Positions 8,454 to 16,865 of a stretch of DNA of 64,000 nt are shown piece after piece. The position numbers and the translations under genes are program-made. Source of the stretch: COE1 sp949066965 (GTDB taxonomy: Bacteria; Bacillota; Clostridia; Lachnospirales; Lachnospiraceae). The stretch is from positions 1-64,000 of the forward strand of contig CARTDA010000006.1 of the NCBI GenBank assembly GCA_949066965.1, in the 5' to 3' direction. The notes below the pieces were generated by a model. The model searched no databases, had not been told where the DNA came from, and saw nothing but the letters and a program-made list of their open reading frames with translations. Every line of letters begins with the position of its first letter. Positions within the stretch are counted from its first letter, which is position 1.

Positions 8454-8948
8454 TCAATCGACAATTACTTGCTGAAAATTTTTTGTCCAATCAATAATTA
8501 TTTGTTTATCGTATTTATTAATATTATCAGGTAGGTTTGTCTTGTCAAAAAATCTATGTTCCAGTGCTTCTTCTGTATTATTTTGTATTTCCCCACTATA
8601 CGCAGTTGTTTTAAAAATGATACCCATCCCACAGCAAATATCTCCATTCGGATAAGTGATAATTCTATCCTCACCTGAATAAATGCCAAACAATGTCAGT
8701 TCTTTTATTTCAATTCCGGCTTCCTCAAATGCTTCTCTTTTTACCGTTTCTATAAATTTTTCCCCAATCTCCATAGAACCGCCAATGATTGCCCAAAGTC
8801 CATTATCGCGTCGCTTTTGAAGTAATATTTCCCCTTTGTCGTTTTCAATAATAACTCCGCACCCTATTGTCCTAAGCGGCGCATGTCCTACTACTTTACG
8901 CATCTCTGCTATATAATTTCCCCTATACTTTTCTATAATGTCTTTCAT
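8454..8948 (-). CDS. NUDIX hydrolase
   Basis: A 164-residue NUDIX enzyme. The NUDIX box G-x5-E-x7-REAFEEAGI is complete (starting GSMEIGE, near residue 74 of the protein), giving the Mg-binding glutamates. An N-terminal segment of about 30 residues precedes the domain, as in ADP-ribose or mutT-like relatives. Two starts are possible: ATG at 8948 has AAAGGA 12 nt upstream and is preferred; the in-frame ATG at 8960 lies directly against that AAAGGA. It hydrolyses a nucleoside diphosphate linked to some group X; the substrate is not predictable. Its 3-prime end abuts the inverted-repeat element. Confidence 0.85.
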   Translation of the reverse strand: MKDIIEKYRGNYIAEMRKVVGHAPLRTIGCGVIIENDKGEILLQKRRDNGLWAIIGGSMEIGEKFIETVKREAFEEAGIEIKELTLFGIYSGEDRIITYPNGDICCGMGIIFKTTAYSGEIQNNTEEALEHRFFDKTNLPDNINKYDKQIIIDWTKNFQQVIVD

Positions 8949-9134
8949 ACCGATAACCATTCCTTTGCGCTATTTGAAAATTTCACAATCCTTCTGCGGG
9001 TATGCCCCATAACATTGTAATGACTGTGGATGTGCCAATCCTGAAAATAATCGGCTGTTAATTAATGACAGCATACCCAAAAAACTGTTCTATCCATTCC
9101 ACTGAATAATCGCCTTTTCAGATGAACATGCGCG

Positions 9135-9752
9135 TCAGTCATGCAGAATTTCCTCCTTCCATGCCTCAATCCGTGAAAATAACTCTTCCATATTAATTGT
9201 TGAAAAATCTGTTATATCAACTTTGATTTGCCTGCCATCAACGCAAAAGGCATCAAATCCCCTCTTTTCTATTCCACAAACAAAATTTTCATAAGAAATC
9301 GTTTTTGCTTTTAGGGTTTTCATATTATTCCCTTTCTTTTCAGGATAGCAGTCATTCACTACATGCCCCCTGTGCCTGTCAGGGCTGTTTTCGCGTTCCA
9401 GAAAACGCTGGTAAATCACTTTGTAATCACCTGTTAAGGTAATGGTCAGTACGGAATATTGATATTTTTCTAAAAGGCTTTTCATTCCTTGTTCTGATGA
9501 ATATTCAAAATTATTCTCCAAGATAAAAGCTTGTCCTGCTTTCATAAGTTGACCTGCGACATAATACATGATTTCCATACTGGCAATTCCAAGTTTTACT
9601 TTTTCTGCTCTCGACTGAAAACCAACATTGTCAAACAGCAATTCTTTTATGGTATCCTTTGAAATAACAGGCAGTTTCAGCTTTTCTGACATAACTTTTG
9701 CCATAGTGCTTTTTCCTGCTGCCGGAATACCTGTCACTAATATACAATACAT
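9135..9752 (-). CDS. P-loop kinase (AAA_33/zeta-toxin-like)
   Basis: A 205-residue P-loop protein with Walker A GIPAAGKST at residues 8-16 and a following SKDTIKELL segment, the pattern of small-molecule kinases such as AAA_33, chloramphenicol phosphotransferase-like and zeta-like proteins. The lid region ERENSPDRHRGH carries the arginines and histidines expected to close on ATP. It starts 3 bp after the DeoR-family regulator stop, so the two form an operon. Likely a sugar, nucleoside or similar metabolite kinase; nothing identifies the substrate. No antitoxin partner is seen, which argues against a toxin. Confidence 0.75.
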   Translation of the reverse strand: MYCILVTGIPAAGKSTMAKVMSEKLKLPVISKDTIKELLFDNVGFQSRAEKVKLGIASMEIMYYVAGQLMKAGQAFILENNFEYSSEQGMKSLLEKYQYSVLTITLTGDYKVIYQRFLERENSPDRHRGHVVNDCYPEKKGNNMKTLKAKTISYENFVCGIEKRGFDAFCVDGRQIKVDITDFSTINMEELFSRIEAWKEEILHD

Positions 9753-9755
9753 TTC

Positions 9756-10538
9756 TCATGCCTCTTTCAAACCAACTGTTTCTACAGCTACTCCAAGTTC
9801 CCTAATCTGTGTCAGAAAATCCTCTGATACATTATTGTCCGTAATCAGTAAGTCATAATCTTTTATCCCGCATACAGAATGGATGGAATTTCGCCCTATC
9901 TTCTTAGACGGATATAACCCAATATTCATCCCGCTGTTCTTCATAACAGCTTTTCCAAATTCCACACCGGCAGGATCGTGAATGGATGCCCCAAAATCCA
10001 AAGACAATGCCGCGTGTGACAAAAAAGCTTTATCCATGCGGATATTATTCACCATCTGAATGGTATAAAAATCGTGGCAGTGCCCACGATGGGACATTTC
10101 TCCGCCCAATAATATAACGGATATATTTATTTTTTTGCGCAATACATCTGCAATGGTAACGGAATTTGTCAGTACGGTAATGGTTATATTTTCCGGCAGA
10201 TTTTCAGCCATATAATATCCAACTAAAGATGTGGTAATATAAATGACATCCTTGTTTTGAATATACTCGATTGCTTTTTTGGCAACTGCCAGGTAATCAG
10301 TCTGAATTTCTTTTATATCTATTGGATTATATGTCGGCGTGGGATAGATTTCTTTTGGATGAACTGCAATGGCGCCGCCATGTGTTCTCTGCAGCAATCC
10401 TTTCCTTTCCAACATCCTTAGATCCCGCCTTGCACAATCCGCCGAAATCTGATAACATTCCTGAATTTCTGATACTAAGATTCGCCCTGTTTGGTTTACT
10501 TTTCGAATAATATCTTTCTGTCGTTCTTCCATAAACAT
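9756..10538 (-). CDS. DeoR/GlpR-family transcriptional regulator
   Basis: A 260-residue repressor. The N-terminal DeoR helix-turn-helix is evident: EERQKDIIRKVNQTG, then CARRDLRMLERKGLLQRTHGGA (quoted in pieces: RRDLRMLE, RTHGGA), residues 4-55. The rest is the DeoRC ligand-binding domain (about 75-235), which senses phosphorylated sugars, with ending DLLITDN typical of the family. GAGGT sits 7 nt before the ATG. It is the first gene of a two-gene operon with the P-loop kinase, so the effector is probably the substrate or product of that kinase. Confidence 0.88.
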   Translation of the reverse strand: MFMEERQKDIIRKVNQTGRILVSEIQECYQISADCARRDLRMLERKGLLQRTHGGAIAVHPKEIYPTPTYNPIDIKEIQTDYLAVAKKAIEYIQNKDVIYITTSLVGYYMAENLPENITITVLTNSVTIADVLRKKINISVILLGGEMSHRGHCHDFYTIQMVNNIRMDKAFLSHAALSLDFGASIHDPAGVEFGKAVMKNSGMNIGLYPSKKIGRNSIHSVCGIKDYDLLITDNNVSEDFLTQIRELGVAVETVGLKEA

Positions 10539-10662
10539 AATAAATACCTCGTTTTCACATTTCTGCCTGTTTTATCTTGTTATTATTTGATTATACTTGT
10601 TTGTTCGCGAATATGCAAGTCTTATTAATAAATATTGTAAAAAAATAAGGAATAACATTTAA

Positions 10663-10691
10663 TTGATTTTTGGCTTTGTACATGATATTCT
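10663..10691 (+). promoter_or_regulatory. Sigma-A-like promoter before the decayed antitoxin-like gene
   Basis: TTGATT, 17 bp, TATTCT, followed 28 bp later by GAGGAGGA and an ATG. It would transcribe the broken antitoxin-like frame and the alpha/beta hydrolase gene that overlaps its end. Confidence 0.5.
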
Positions 10692-10718
10692 TTAGAAAAT
10701 AGACGAGGAGGACTGACT

Positions 10719-10932
10719 ATGTCAACTTTGGAAAAACAATCGACCTGTTAGAAACTATGTCAGACCACCAGATTGAGGCTGTTTATGCTTTTGTACGGTT
10801 CATTAATTCAGACACTTATGAATTGCCATCCGAACCCTCGGTCACAAAACAGAAACAATACAATCCATGCTCGGAATCGCTCACAAATATGCTAATCCGG
10901 CATTGACAGAACAGGAGGAAGGAGATTTCTGA
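10719..10932 (+). pseudogene. Frameshifted antitoxin-like small gene
   Basis: Three frames joined in order give one sensible protein of about 70 residues: MSTLEK, then TIDLLETMSDHQIEAVYAFV in a second frame, then SMLGIAHKYANPALTEQEEG in a third, ending in a stop at the hydrolase start. The first break is explained by one A missing from the run at 10734-10738; the second lies near 10830-10845. The order (amphipathic helix, short linker, C-terminal acidic tail) resembles the small antitoxins of clostridial type II toxin-antitoxin pairs. Promoter and RBS (GAGGAGGA) are intact. No toxin gene follows. The rest of the 10539-10931 gap holds nothing I recognise. Confidence 0.6.
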
Positions 10933-11729
10933 TGAAACACAAAAAAATAACAGCACCGGGCGGTGCTGTCCATTACTGGATTGAGAAAAAAGAAAATAAC
11001 GCTGACTGCATTGTATTCACACACGGTCTGACTGCCGACCACACCATGTTTGAGCGGCAGGCTTCCTATTTTTCCAAGAAATATACTACTATTTTCTGGG
11101 ATGTTCCCATGCATGGATTATCAAGACCCTATAAGAATTTTTCCTATCGTGATACAGCAGAAATACTGTATTCCATTTTACGGACAGAAAATATCAAAAA
11201 AGTCATTCTGGTTGGAATGTCCATGGGCGGCTATCCAAGCCAGCATTTTGCCGTCTGCTATCCCGACATGGTAAAGGGATTTGTGGCGTTGGATACAACG
11301 CCGTTAGGCTTACGCTACTACTCCAAATCCGACTTGTGGTGGCTGAAACGGATTGCACCGATGGCGAAATGGTTTCCGGCAAATCTTCTGCGAAAAAGCA
11401 TGGCATGGTCGGTTGCCCAAACGCGTTATTCCTACCAAAAAATGCTTTCCATGACAGAACCGCTTTCAAAGGCAGACATGGTTGAACAGATGCGGATTGC
11501 ATATGGATACTTCGCCCGGGAAAACACAGATGCCGCATTTCAGTTTCCCGTTTTGATCCTTGTCGGAGATAAGGACAGCACTGGCAAGGTAAAGGCTTAT
11601 TGCAAAGCCTGGGCAAGACAGACTGGCTATCCGCTGCATTATATCAAAAACGCAAAACATTTCGCAAACGGTGACAATCCAAAACAGGTCAACCGCGAAA
11701 TTCAAGCTTTTATTAAAAATATATCGTGA
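10932..11729 (+). CDS. Alpha/beta hydrolase
   Basis: A 265-residue alpha/beta-hydrolase. The oxyanion segment HGLTADHTMF is near residue 31, the nucleophile elbow GMSMG near 96-100 (Ser98), an acid candidate in LVGDKDSTG near 213-220, and the catalytic His in NAKHFANGDNP near 242. The lid region is rich in Trp and Lys. It has no signal peptide, so it is cytoplasmic. Its ATG overlaps the stop of the decayed antitoxin-like gene by one base (TGATG), and GGAGGAAGGAG precedes it, so translation was probably coupled to that gene. Substrate unknown: ester, lactone or amide. Confidence 0.85.
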   Translation: MKHKKITAPGGAVHYWIEKKENNADCIVFTHGLTADHTMFERQASYFSKKYTTIFWDVPMHGLSRPYKNFSYRDTAEILYSILRTENIKKVILVGMSMGGYPSQHFAVCYPDMVKGFVALDTTPLGLRYYSKSDLWWLKRIAPMAKWFPANLLRKSMAWSVAQTRYSYQKMLSMTEPLSKADMVEQMRIAYGYFARENTDAAFQFPVLILVGDKDSTGKVKAYCKAWARQTGYPLHYIKNAKHFANGDNPKQVNREIQAFIKNIS

Positions 11730-11733
11730 AAAA

Positions 11734-11824
11734 ACATTCCAGAAAGGAAAAATCTCTCATAAAAAGAATATCCCCTGCCAGACGGAAAAAAACTGGTGCA
11801 GTTGGATATTCTTCTAAGGAATGT
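11734..11824. repeat. Nested inverted repeat between convergent genes
   Basis: Outer arms ACATTCC/GGAATGT (11734-11740, 11818-11824), then AAGAATATCC/GGATATTCTT (11764-11773, 11804-11813), then a CTGCCAG/CTGGTGCAG inner stem. It begins just after the hydrolase stop. It can serve as a two-sided terminator, but with no T-run it looks more like a mobile or repeated intergenic element. The minus-strand frame through it (11713-11928) shows no protein family. Confidence 0.5.
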
Positions 11825-11943
11825 CTAACCCTTCTTCCTGACCGGAATCCAGATTTCCGTATAATAGTTTTCGTCGCCTGTTCCGCCAGGGTGTCGGGAA
11901 CACCTTCTGCTGCACATAACAAAAGCATCCCTACTGCTTTGCA

Positions 11944-12852
11944 TCACCGGCAGCCCAGAAACAAGTCAATACCATTCGCAATACCATCAGCAATTTTGTA
12001 CTGATATTCATCGGTTGCGAGCAGCTTATCCTCCCCCGGATTTGTCATATAACCCATCTCTACGATTGTGACAGGCACCTGACACCAGTTGATACCGCTC
12101 ATCGTGTCTGTCTCCCAGACACGCTCTTTTTTGGCACCAGTACTTGCTACCATCTCATCAAGCACACATGTGGAAAGTGCCTTGCTGTCCTGGTAGAACG
12201 CACCGTTATACGGATTGGACGCAGTCTGACAGATGGTCATCATGCCGTTTGCCCTGGAATTCGTTGAACCGTTCGCATGGATTCGGATAAATGCATCTGC
12301 ATTGTTTTCATTTGCAATCTGCGCGCGTTCCGAATTGCTGATATTGACATCATTTGTCTCCCTGCACATGATGACATCATACCCGCGGTCTAACAGCTCC
12401 TCCTCAAGCTTGCGCGCAACAGACAGATTCAACTCATATTCAGGCAGACCCGTACTTACGCCAGAAGTGCCGCCGGACACCTTAATCTTCGTCTCCGCTG
12501 CACCGGGGCCAATGGGTTCCTTTGCAGTATCTGCCTTCGCCTGATGCCCTGCGTCAATCACGATAAGCTTCCCATTTGTGGCAATTTTCTCCGCGCTCAG
12601 GAAATCTTCCCTTATATATCCCAAGCCATCCCGATACTGGACTTGATACCAGCCGGCATCATAGCCGACCGCGACTACCGCAGTGTTCCTCGGCAGCACC
12701 CCAAGCACCTCGGAATCCGTTGTATTGGAAGCCCTGCAGTTTACCTTATCCGTCGTATAAAGTATGACCGGTTCAAATACCGGAATTGGTTTGTTTCCAC
12801 ATCCTATGCACACTGCAAGGACAACCAGCAAAATCAAACGGAATCTTTTCAT
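11944..12852 (-). CDS. N-acetylmuramoyl-L-alanine amidase lipoprotein (SH3 + Amidase_3)
   Basis: A 302-residue cell-wall hydrolase. A lipoprotein signal (hydrophobic 6-16, Cys at 15 and 18 in AVCIGCG) should anchor it to the outer face of the membrane. Residues 30-88 are a bacterial SH3 domain (VNCRASNTTDSEVLGVLP). Residues about 95-300 are Amidase_3: DAGH zinc His, a Glu in the PEYELN segment, RIHANG zinc His, and catalytic Glu in IVEMGYMTN. A long insert after DAGH (about 106-133) is typical of Clostridia. It cleaves the amide between MurNAc and L-Ala in peptidoglycan remodelling. Transcribed separately, 35 bp downstream of the AAA/nuclease gene. Confidence 0.92.
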   Translation of the reverse strand: MKRFRLILLVVLAVCIGCGNKPIPVFEPVILYTTDKVNCRASNTTDSEVLGVLPRNTAVVAVGYDAGWYQVQYRDGLGYIREDFLSAEKIATNGKLIVIDAGHQAKADTAKEPIGPGAAETKIKVSGGTSGVSTGLPEYELNLSVARKLEEELLDRGYDVIMCRETNDVNISNSERAQIANENNADAFIRIHANGSTNSRANGMMTICQTASNPYNGAFYQDSKALSTCVLDEMVASTGAKKERVWETDTMSGINWCQVPVTIVEMGYMTNPGEDKLLATDEYQYKIADGIANGIDLFLGCR

Positions 12853-12887
12853 ATTAAGTGATACCTCTCTTTTTTATAAAATCAAAA

Positions 12888-14588
12888 CTATCCTATCAGA
12901 CATTCTTTCCCCTTGAATGCTATGCCATATTTTCTGATGCGCCCTGGCGCAAATCCCTCTGCAATAAGTTCTGTCTCGTAGCGTTTCTCCTCGATTTGCA
13001 GCAGGGCATTTGCAAGCGTCTGCTCCAAATCTTTTTCTTTTCTCGGCTTATGCACCTTAAACTCTATAATGTAGGCATCGTCATTTTCTTTATCCTGCGG
13101 CTTCATCATGATGTCATAGCGTCCAAATCCGCTCTCCCTGTTGGATTGAATCACAAACCTATCTGACAAGTCCACAATCAATCCCAGCACAAATCCATGG
13201 TAGAACCGCTCTGGCGCATCCTTGGACGATGCGCTTTTGGACACATCGAAGTTTGAAAAACTCGCAAGGGCAATGTCATTCATAAACTCGTTCATGGAAT
13301 CTACATCGTCAATCAGCATCGCCTTGATAAAGTCATTGTACGGAACGCGGGCATTATTCTTAAACCAGCTGTTTACCATGTTTTTGAACATCAGGGCAAC
13401 TTCCTTATTGGTAAGCGTCAGGGTATACTGTGCTTCTTTGTCCTCCCCCATAATCTCCACCTCAAGAATCCTTAAGTAACCTGTCGTAAGCAGCAGGCTC
13501 CATACTGCACCTGCACTGTCAGCAAGCTGGTTAAAGACAATCTGTTCATCAATCACCGCCTTAAAGCTGCCACCCTTGATGAGTGTCTCCATTGTCTCCT
13601 TAATCTCTGCCTTGCCAGTCTGTACCAGGGAATTAACAAGGCCATTTGAGCTTGTATTTGCCCAGTACGCGCCGTACTTACCATTTTTCTTCATAAATGA
13701 CGTGATTGACCACGGATTATAGATATCCGTATAGCTTCCAAATGTAAATCCGTCATACCAGTATTTCACATTCTCCCTCTCATTTCCAAGTCCCATATCA
13801 TCCAGAACCCCAAATACCTCATCCTCCGTAAAGCCAAATGAAATGGCATACTCATCCGAAGTTGCCGTGACCACGTCCAGATTATTGAAATCAGAAAAAA
13901 TACTCTCTTTTGAAATTCTTGTTATTCCTGTTATGATGCCGCGGTACAGGTGCGGGTTTGTCTTGAACGTATTGTCAAAAAAACCGCGGAAAAACCCGAC
14001 TGCCTCATCCCAGTAGCCGCCAATCCATGCCTCCTGCATCGGGGTATCGTACTCGTCCAGCAGCACGATTACTTTTTTCCCATAATACTTTTCGAGGTAG
14101 ATGCAGAGCGAGTTGACTGCCGTCTGTGCCTTGACATCCTCCATCCTTTCATTTACCGCCGCAAAGGATTCCCTGTCGCTATCATCAAATTTGTCTGACT
14201 TCATAATTTCCCTGTACATTCCGTACAGATTGGAAAGTACAATCTTTACTGCCGCCTTCATATCCCGCACATTACCAGTCTTTACCCCTGCAAAGCTTAG
14301 GAATATCACAGGGTATGTTCCCTGGAGCTGCCTGTACTTCTCATCGTCCCAGACGGCAAGACCCTCAAACAGGTCGCCCCTCCCTGCATACTTATTCGAA
14401 AAAAAGCACTCCATCATGCTCATGTTCAATGTCTTTCCAAATCTCCGCGGGCGTGTGATAAGCGTCACGTCAGAGCCGTTCTCCCACCATTCTTTTATAA
14501 ATGCAGTTTTATCGACATAAAAAGCCCCCTGCTCCCTAAGTCTGTCATATCGCTGCGCACCTAGATTGACAACTATATTGCAGCCCAC
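12888..14588 (-). CDS. AAA-ATPase-like protein with PD-(D/E)XK C-terminus (pfam09820 + PDDEXK_9)
   Basis: A 566-residue protein of a family abundant in gut Clostridia and Bacteroidetes. The N-terminal AAA-ATPase_like region has YVDKTAFIKEWW, then the P-loop-like TRPRRFGKTLNMSMM, and a Walker B/sensor VIVLLDEYDTPMQ. The C-terminal PDDEXK_9 nuclease-like region has RYDIMMKPQD and YIIEFKVHK (D...ExK). The open frame begins at 14705, but GTG at 14588 has GGAGG 7 nt upstream and begins at the conserved NLGAQRYDRLRE, so it is taken as the start. This also frees the divergent promoter at 14696. The function is not established; proposals include mobile-element or defence roles. Confidence 0.85.
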   Translation of the reverse strand: MGCNIVVNLGAQRYDRLREQGAFYVDKTAFIKEWWENGSDVTLITRPRRFGKTLNMSMMECFFSNKYAGRGDLFEGLAVWDDEKYRQLQGTYPVIFLSFAGVKTGNVRDMKAAVKIVLSNLYGMYREIMKSDKFDDSDRESFAAVNERMEDVKAQTAVNSLCIYLEKYYGKKVIVLLDEYDTPMQEAWIGGYWDEAVGFFRGFFDNTFKTNPHLYRGIITGITRISKESIFSDFNNLDVVTATSDEYAISFGFTEDEVFGVLDDMGLGNERENVKYWYDGFTFGSYTDIYNPWSITSFMKKNGKYGAYWANTSSNGLVNSLVQTGKAEIKETMETLIKGGSFKAVIDEQIVFNQLADSAGAVWSLLLTTGYLRILEVEIMGEDKEAQYTLTLTNKEVALMFKNMVNSWFKNNARVPYNDFIKAMLIDDVDSMNEFMNDIALASFSNFDVSKSASSKDAPERFYHGFVLGLIVDLSDRFVIQSNRESGFGRYDIMMKPQDKENDDAYIIEFKVHKPRKEKDLEQTLANALLQIEEKRYETELIAEGFAPGRIRKYGIAFKGKECLIG

Positions 14589-14695
14589 ATCCGCACCTCC
14601 CCAAACAGCAGTCCAGCTTCCGCTTTTATCCTGCCATAATCTAAATACAGTATACCTATATTTCAGAGGAAGTGCAACCACCCAAAATAATTCTA

Positions 14696-14724
14696 TTGAT
14701 ACCATGCAAAAAATTTCATATAAT
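14696..14724 (+). promoter_or_regulatory. Sigma-A promoter of the two-component operon
   Basis: TTGATA, 17 bp, TATAAT, about 118 bp upstream of the response regulator ATG. It lies in the region that a longer version of the divergent AAA gene would occupy, supporting the shorter start for that gene. Confidence 0.65.
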
Positions 14725-14842
14725 AGTCACAGACATAGTCTTCTTCTGCCCAATATATTCATCGTAATTTTAGAGATAATTTAGATAAAAATAAAGTAAA
14801 ATATAAATTACAAAAAAGATTTTACCAAATGGAGGAGCAACA

Positions 14843-15517
14843 ATGCGTATACTACTCGCCGAAGATGACAAGAAATTAAACGAAACACTCACCACACAGC
14901 TGGTTTCAAGGGGCTTTGATGTGGACTCATGCCATGACGGGGAAGAGGCTCTCTATTACGCCGCGCAGAATATCCATGACGTGATACTGCTCGACCGAAT
15001 GCTTCCCGGCATGGAGGGTACCATGGTACTGACCAAGCTGCGCAGGCAGGGCATCAGCATCCCGATTATCATCATAACTGCACTCGGAACCCTGAATGAC
15101 AAGGTAACCGGACTGAACCTTGGCGCCGACGATTATCTGGTAAAACCATTTGCGTTTGAGGAGCTGCTGGCACGTATCCAGTGTGTCACAAGGCGTTCTC
15201 CTGTCCTCAGCCAGACGGAATTGCCCACCTACTGCGACATCAGCTTTGACGAGGCAACAAACACCCTCACCGGTCCAGGCGGCAGCTGCACCTGCTCCAG
15301 GCGCGAAGGTGCAATGCTTGAAATATTTGTCAAAAATGGCGGACAGACCCTGTCAAGAAGCACACTCCTGCTAAAAATCTGGGGACCGGACAGTGATGTT
15401 GAGGAAGGGAATCTCGACAACTATATTTACTTCGTCCGCAGGCGGCTCAAGACGGTCGGAAGCCGGCTGAAACTAAGAACGATACGAGGCATTGGCTACT
15501 GTCTGCTGGAAGAATAG
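14843..15517 (+). CDS. OmpR/PhoB-family response regulator
   Basis: A 224-residue two-domain regulator. The receiver has the acidic pair ED at 7-9, phospho-acceptor Asp51 (VILLDRMLPG) and the conserved Lys in YLVKPF near 101. The C-terminal winged-helix DNA-binding domain (about 130-222) includes LSRSTLLLKIWG and IYFVRRRLK followed by IRGIGYCL, the usual ending. GGAGG lies 7-8 nt before the ATG. The kinase gene follows after 20 bp, forming one operon. The RR should bind direct repeats near its targets; no target is evident nearby. Confidence 0.93.
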   Translation: MRILLAEDDKKLNETLTTQLVSRGFDVDSCHDGEEALYYAAQNIHDVILLDRMLPGMEGTMVLTKLRRQGISIPIIIITALGTLNDKVTGLNLGADDYLVKPFAFEELLARIQCVTRRSPVLSQTELPTYCDISFDEATNTLTGPGGSCTCSRREGAMLEIFVKNGGQTLSRSTLLLKIWGPDSDVEEGNLDNYIYFVRRRLKTVGSRLKLRTIRGIGYCLLEE

Positions 15518-15537
15518 AGAAGGATAATTTCTGTCAT

Positions 15538-16851
15538 ATGAATACCATCAAAAAAGCACATATTCACCTAACGCTGTTAAACGGCTGCATCACCACATTG
15601 ATTTTAATCGTCATGACGCTTGGCTATTTGTTTATCACCGAGAGCAATATGACGAAAAACAAGATGTACTCCTATCAGAGTGACATCTACACCATCGCCT
15701 CCTACATTGAACAGCAGGACATCATCAGCAACACCTGGCTGTCCCAGCTTGAATCCGGCAAAAAATATTATGTATCCCTGATGGACAACAATACCGAATT
15801 TCTATATGATACCAATAAAATACACGAAAGTGGTGAGAGGAAGCAGGTGCTCGACAAAGCATGGAACTATTATCATAATGAAAGCTCTTCCATGATGTCC
15901 CACACACTTTCCTACAAAAGCAGTTACACTTCCTTTATCCTGAACTACAAAAATGACACAAGTGTCAGCAAATCCGGTTACTGCTGCTTTGTGATTCATA
16001 TGGAAAAAAACACATCCACGCTTGAAGTTCTGCTGGCTTCACCGCTTGCATCCATCCAGAAGCAGATGACAAGGCAGCGCCTTTTGTTTTTGGGCATTAT
16101 TTCACTCGCCCTCATTGCAATCTGGATATTCGCATGGATTTTTACCGGAAAACTATTAGATCCCATTGAGGCGAACAGACTCCGCCAAAATCAGTTCATC
16201 GCTTCTGCCTCACATGAGCTGCGTACACCACTCGCAGTCATACTCTCATGTGCCGAGGCAGGGCTTGACTGCGGCGCATCTTCCGAATTGACAACCATTA
16301 AAAACGAAGCCCTCCGCACATCACGGCTTTTGAATGACATGCTCACCCTGCTCAGCTGCGACACAGGGCATCTCGACATCAAGCCAGTGCGCACCCAGCT
16401 CGACACACTGGTTCTGAATGCCTGTGAGGCTTTTGAAAACATGGCATCCGCAAAGCACATTCAAATAAACGCCGTTCTTCCCGAGGATTCCCTTCCTGAC
16501 TGCATGTGTGACAGTGAGCGCATTATACAGGTACTCACAATCTTCCTCCACAATGCCGTCAGCTATACACCGGAGGGCGGAAAAATCTGCCTGTCTGCCG
16601 ATTACCGGAATAAACATTTTGAAGTCAAAATTTCTGACACTGGTGTCGGAATCAGTGATGAGGAGAAAGCAAAAATATTTGACCGCTTTTACCGCAGTGA
16701 AAAAGCCCGAAGCGACAAAAATCACTTCGGGCTGGGTCTGTCCATTGCCTACGATATTATATCTGCACACCATGGCAGTATCAAAGTAACGGATACGCCG
16801 GGCGGCGGTACAACCTTTCTGATACTGCTCCGCAGCCAGCCTGTTTCCTAA
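15538..16851 (+). CDS. Membrane sensor histidine kinase
   Basis: A 437-residue kinase cognate to the preceding regulator. Two membrane segments (about 13-32 and 181-203) enclose an extracytoplasmic sensor of about 150 residues with no recognised ligand domain. There is little sign of a HAMP linker; the dimerisation helix follows closely with phospho-acceptor His226 in ASHELRTPLAV. The ATP-binding domain has the N box (FLHNAVSYTPEGG), G1 DTGVGI and G2 HFGLGLSIA. It ends 14 bp from the convergent EF-G-like gene without a clear terminator in between; a 15-bp palindrome around TAGGAAC/GTTCCTA spans the two stops. Signal unknown. Confidence 0.92.
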   Translation: MNTIKKAHIHLTLLNGCITTLILIVMTLGYLFITESNMTKNKMYSYQSDIYTIASYIEQQDIISNTWLSQLESGKKYYVSLMDNNTEFLYDTNKIHESGERKQVLDKAWNYYHNESSSMMSHTLSYKSSYTSFILNYKNDTSVSKSGYCCFVIHMEKNTSTLEVLLASPLASIQKQMTRQRLLFLGIISLALIAIWIFAWIFTGKLLDPIEANRLRQNQFIASASHELRTPLAVILSCAEAGLDCGASSELTTIKNEALRTSRLLNDMLTLLSCDTGHLDIKPVRTQLDTLVLNACEAFENMASAKHIQINAVLPEDSLPDCMCDSERIIQVLTIFLHNAVSYTPEGGKICLSADYRNKHFEVKISDTGVGISDEEKAKIFDRFYRSEKARSDKNHFGLGLSIAYDIISAHHGSIKVTDTPGGGTTFLILLRSQPVS

Positions 16852-16865
16852 TATAGGAACGGTTC

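Noticed and set aside
8193..8534. Plus-strand frame of 113 codons across the inverted-repeat element
   Set aside because: It runs through the palindromic element and into the antisense of the NUDIX gene; no family features and no convincing RBS.
9135..9752. Zeta-type toxin
   Set aside because: The P-loop kinase fold is similar, but it is coupled to a DeoR regulator and has no epsilon-like antitoxin.
11726..12004. Plus-strand frame of 92 codons after the hydrolase
   Set aside because: It lies in the nested inverted repeat and overlaps the amidase 3-prime end; low-complexity product.
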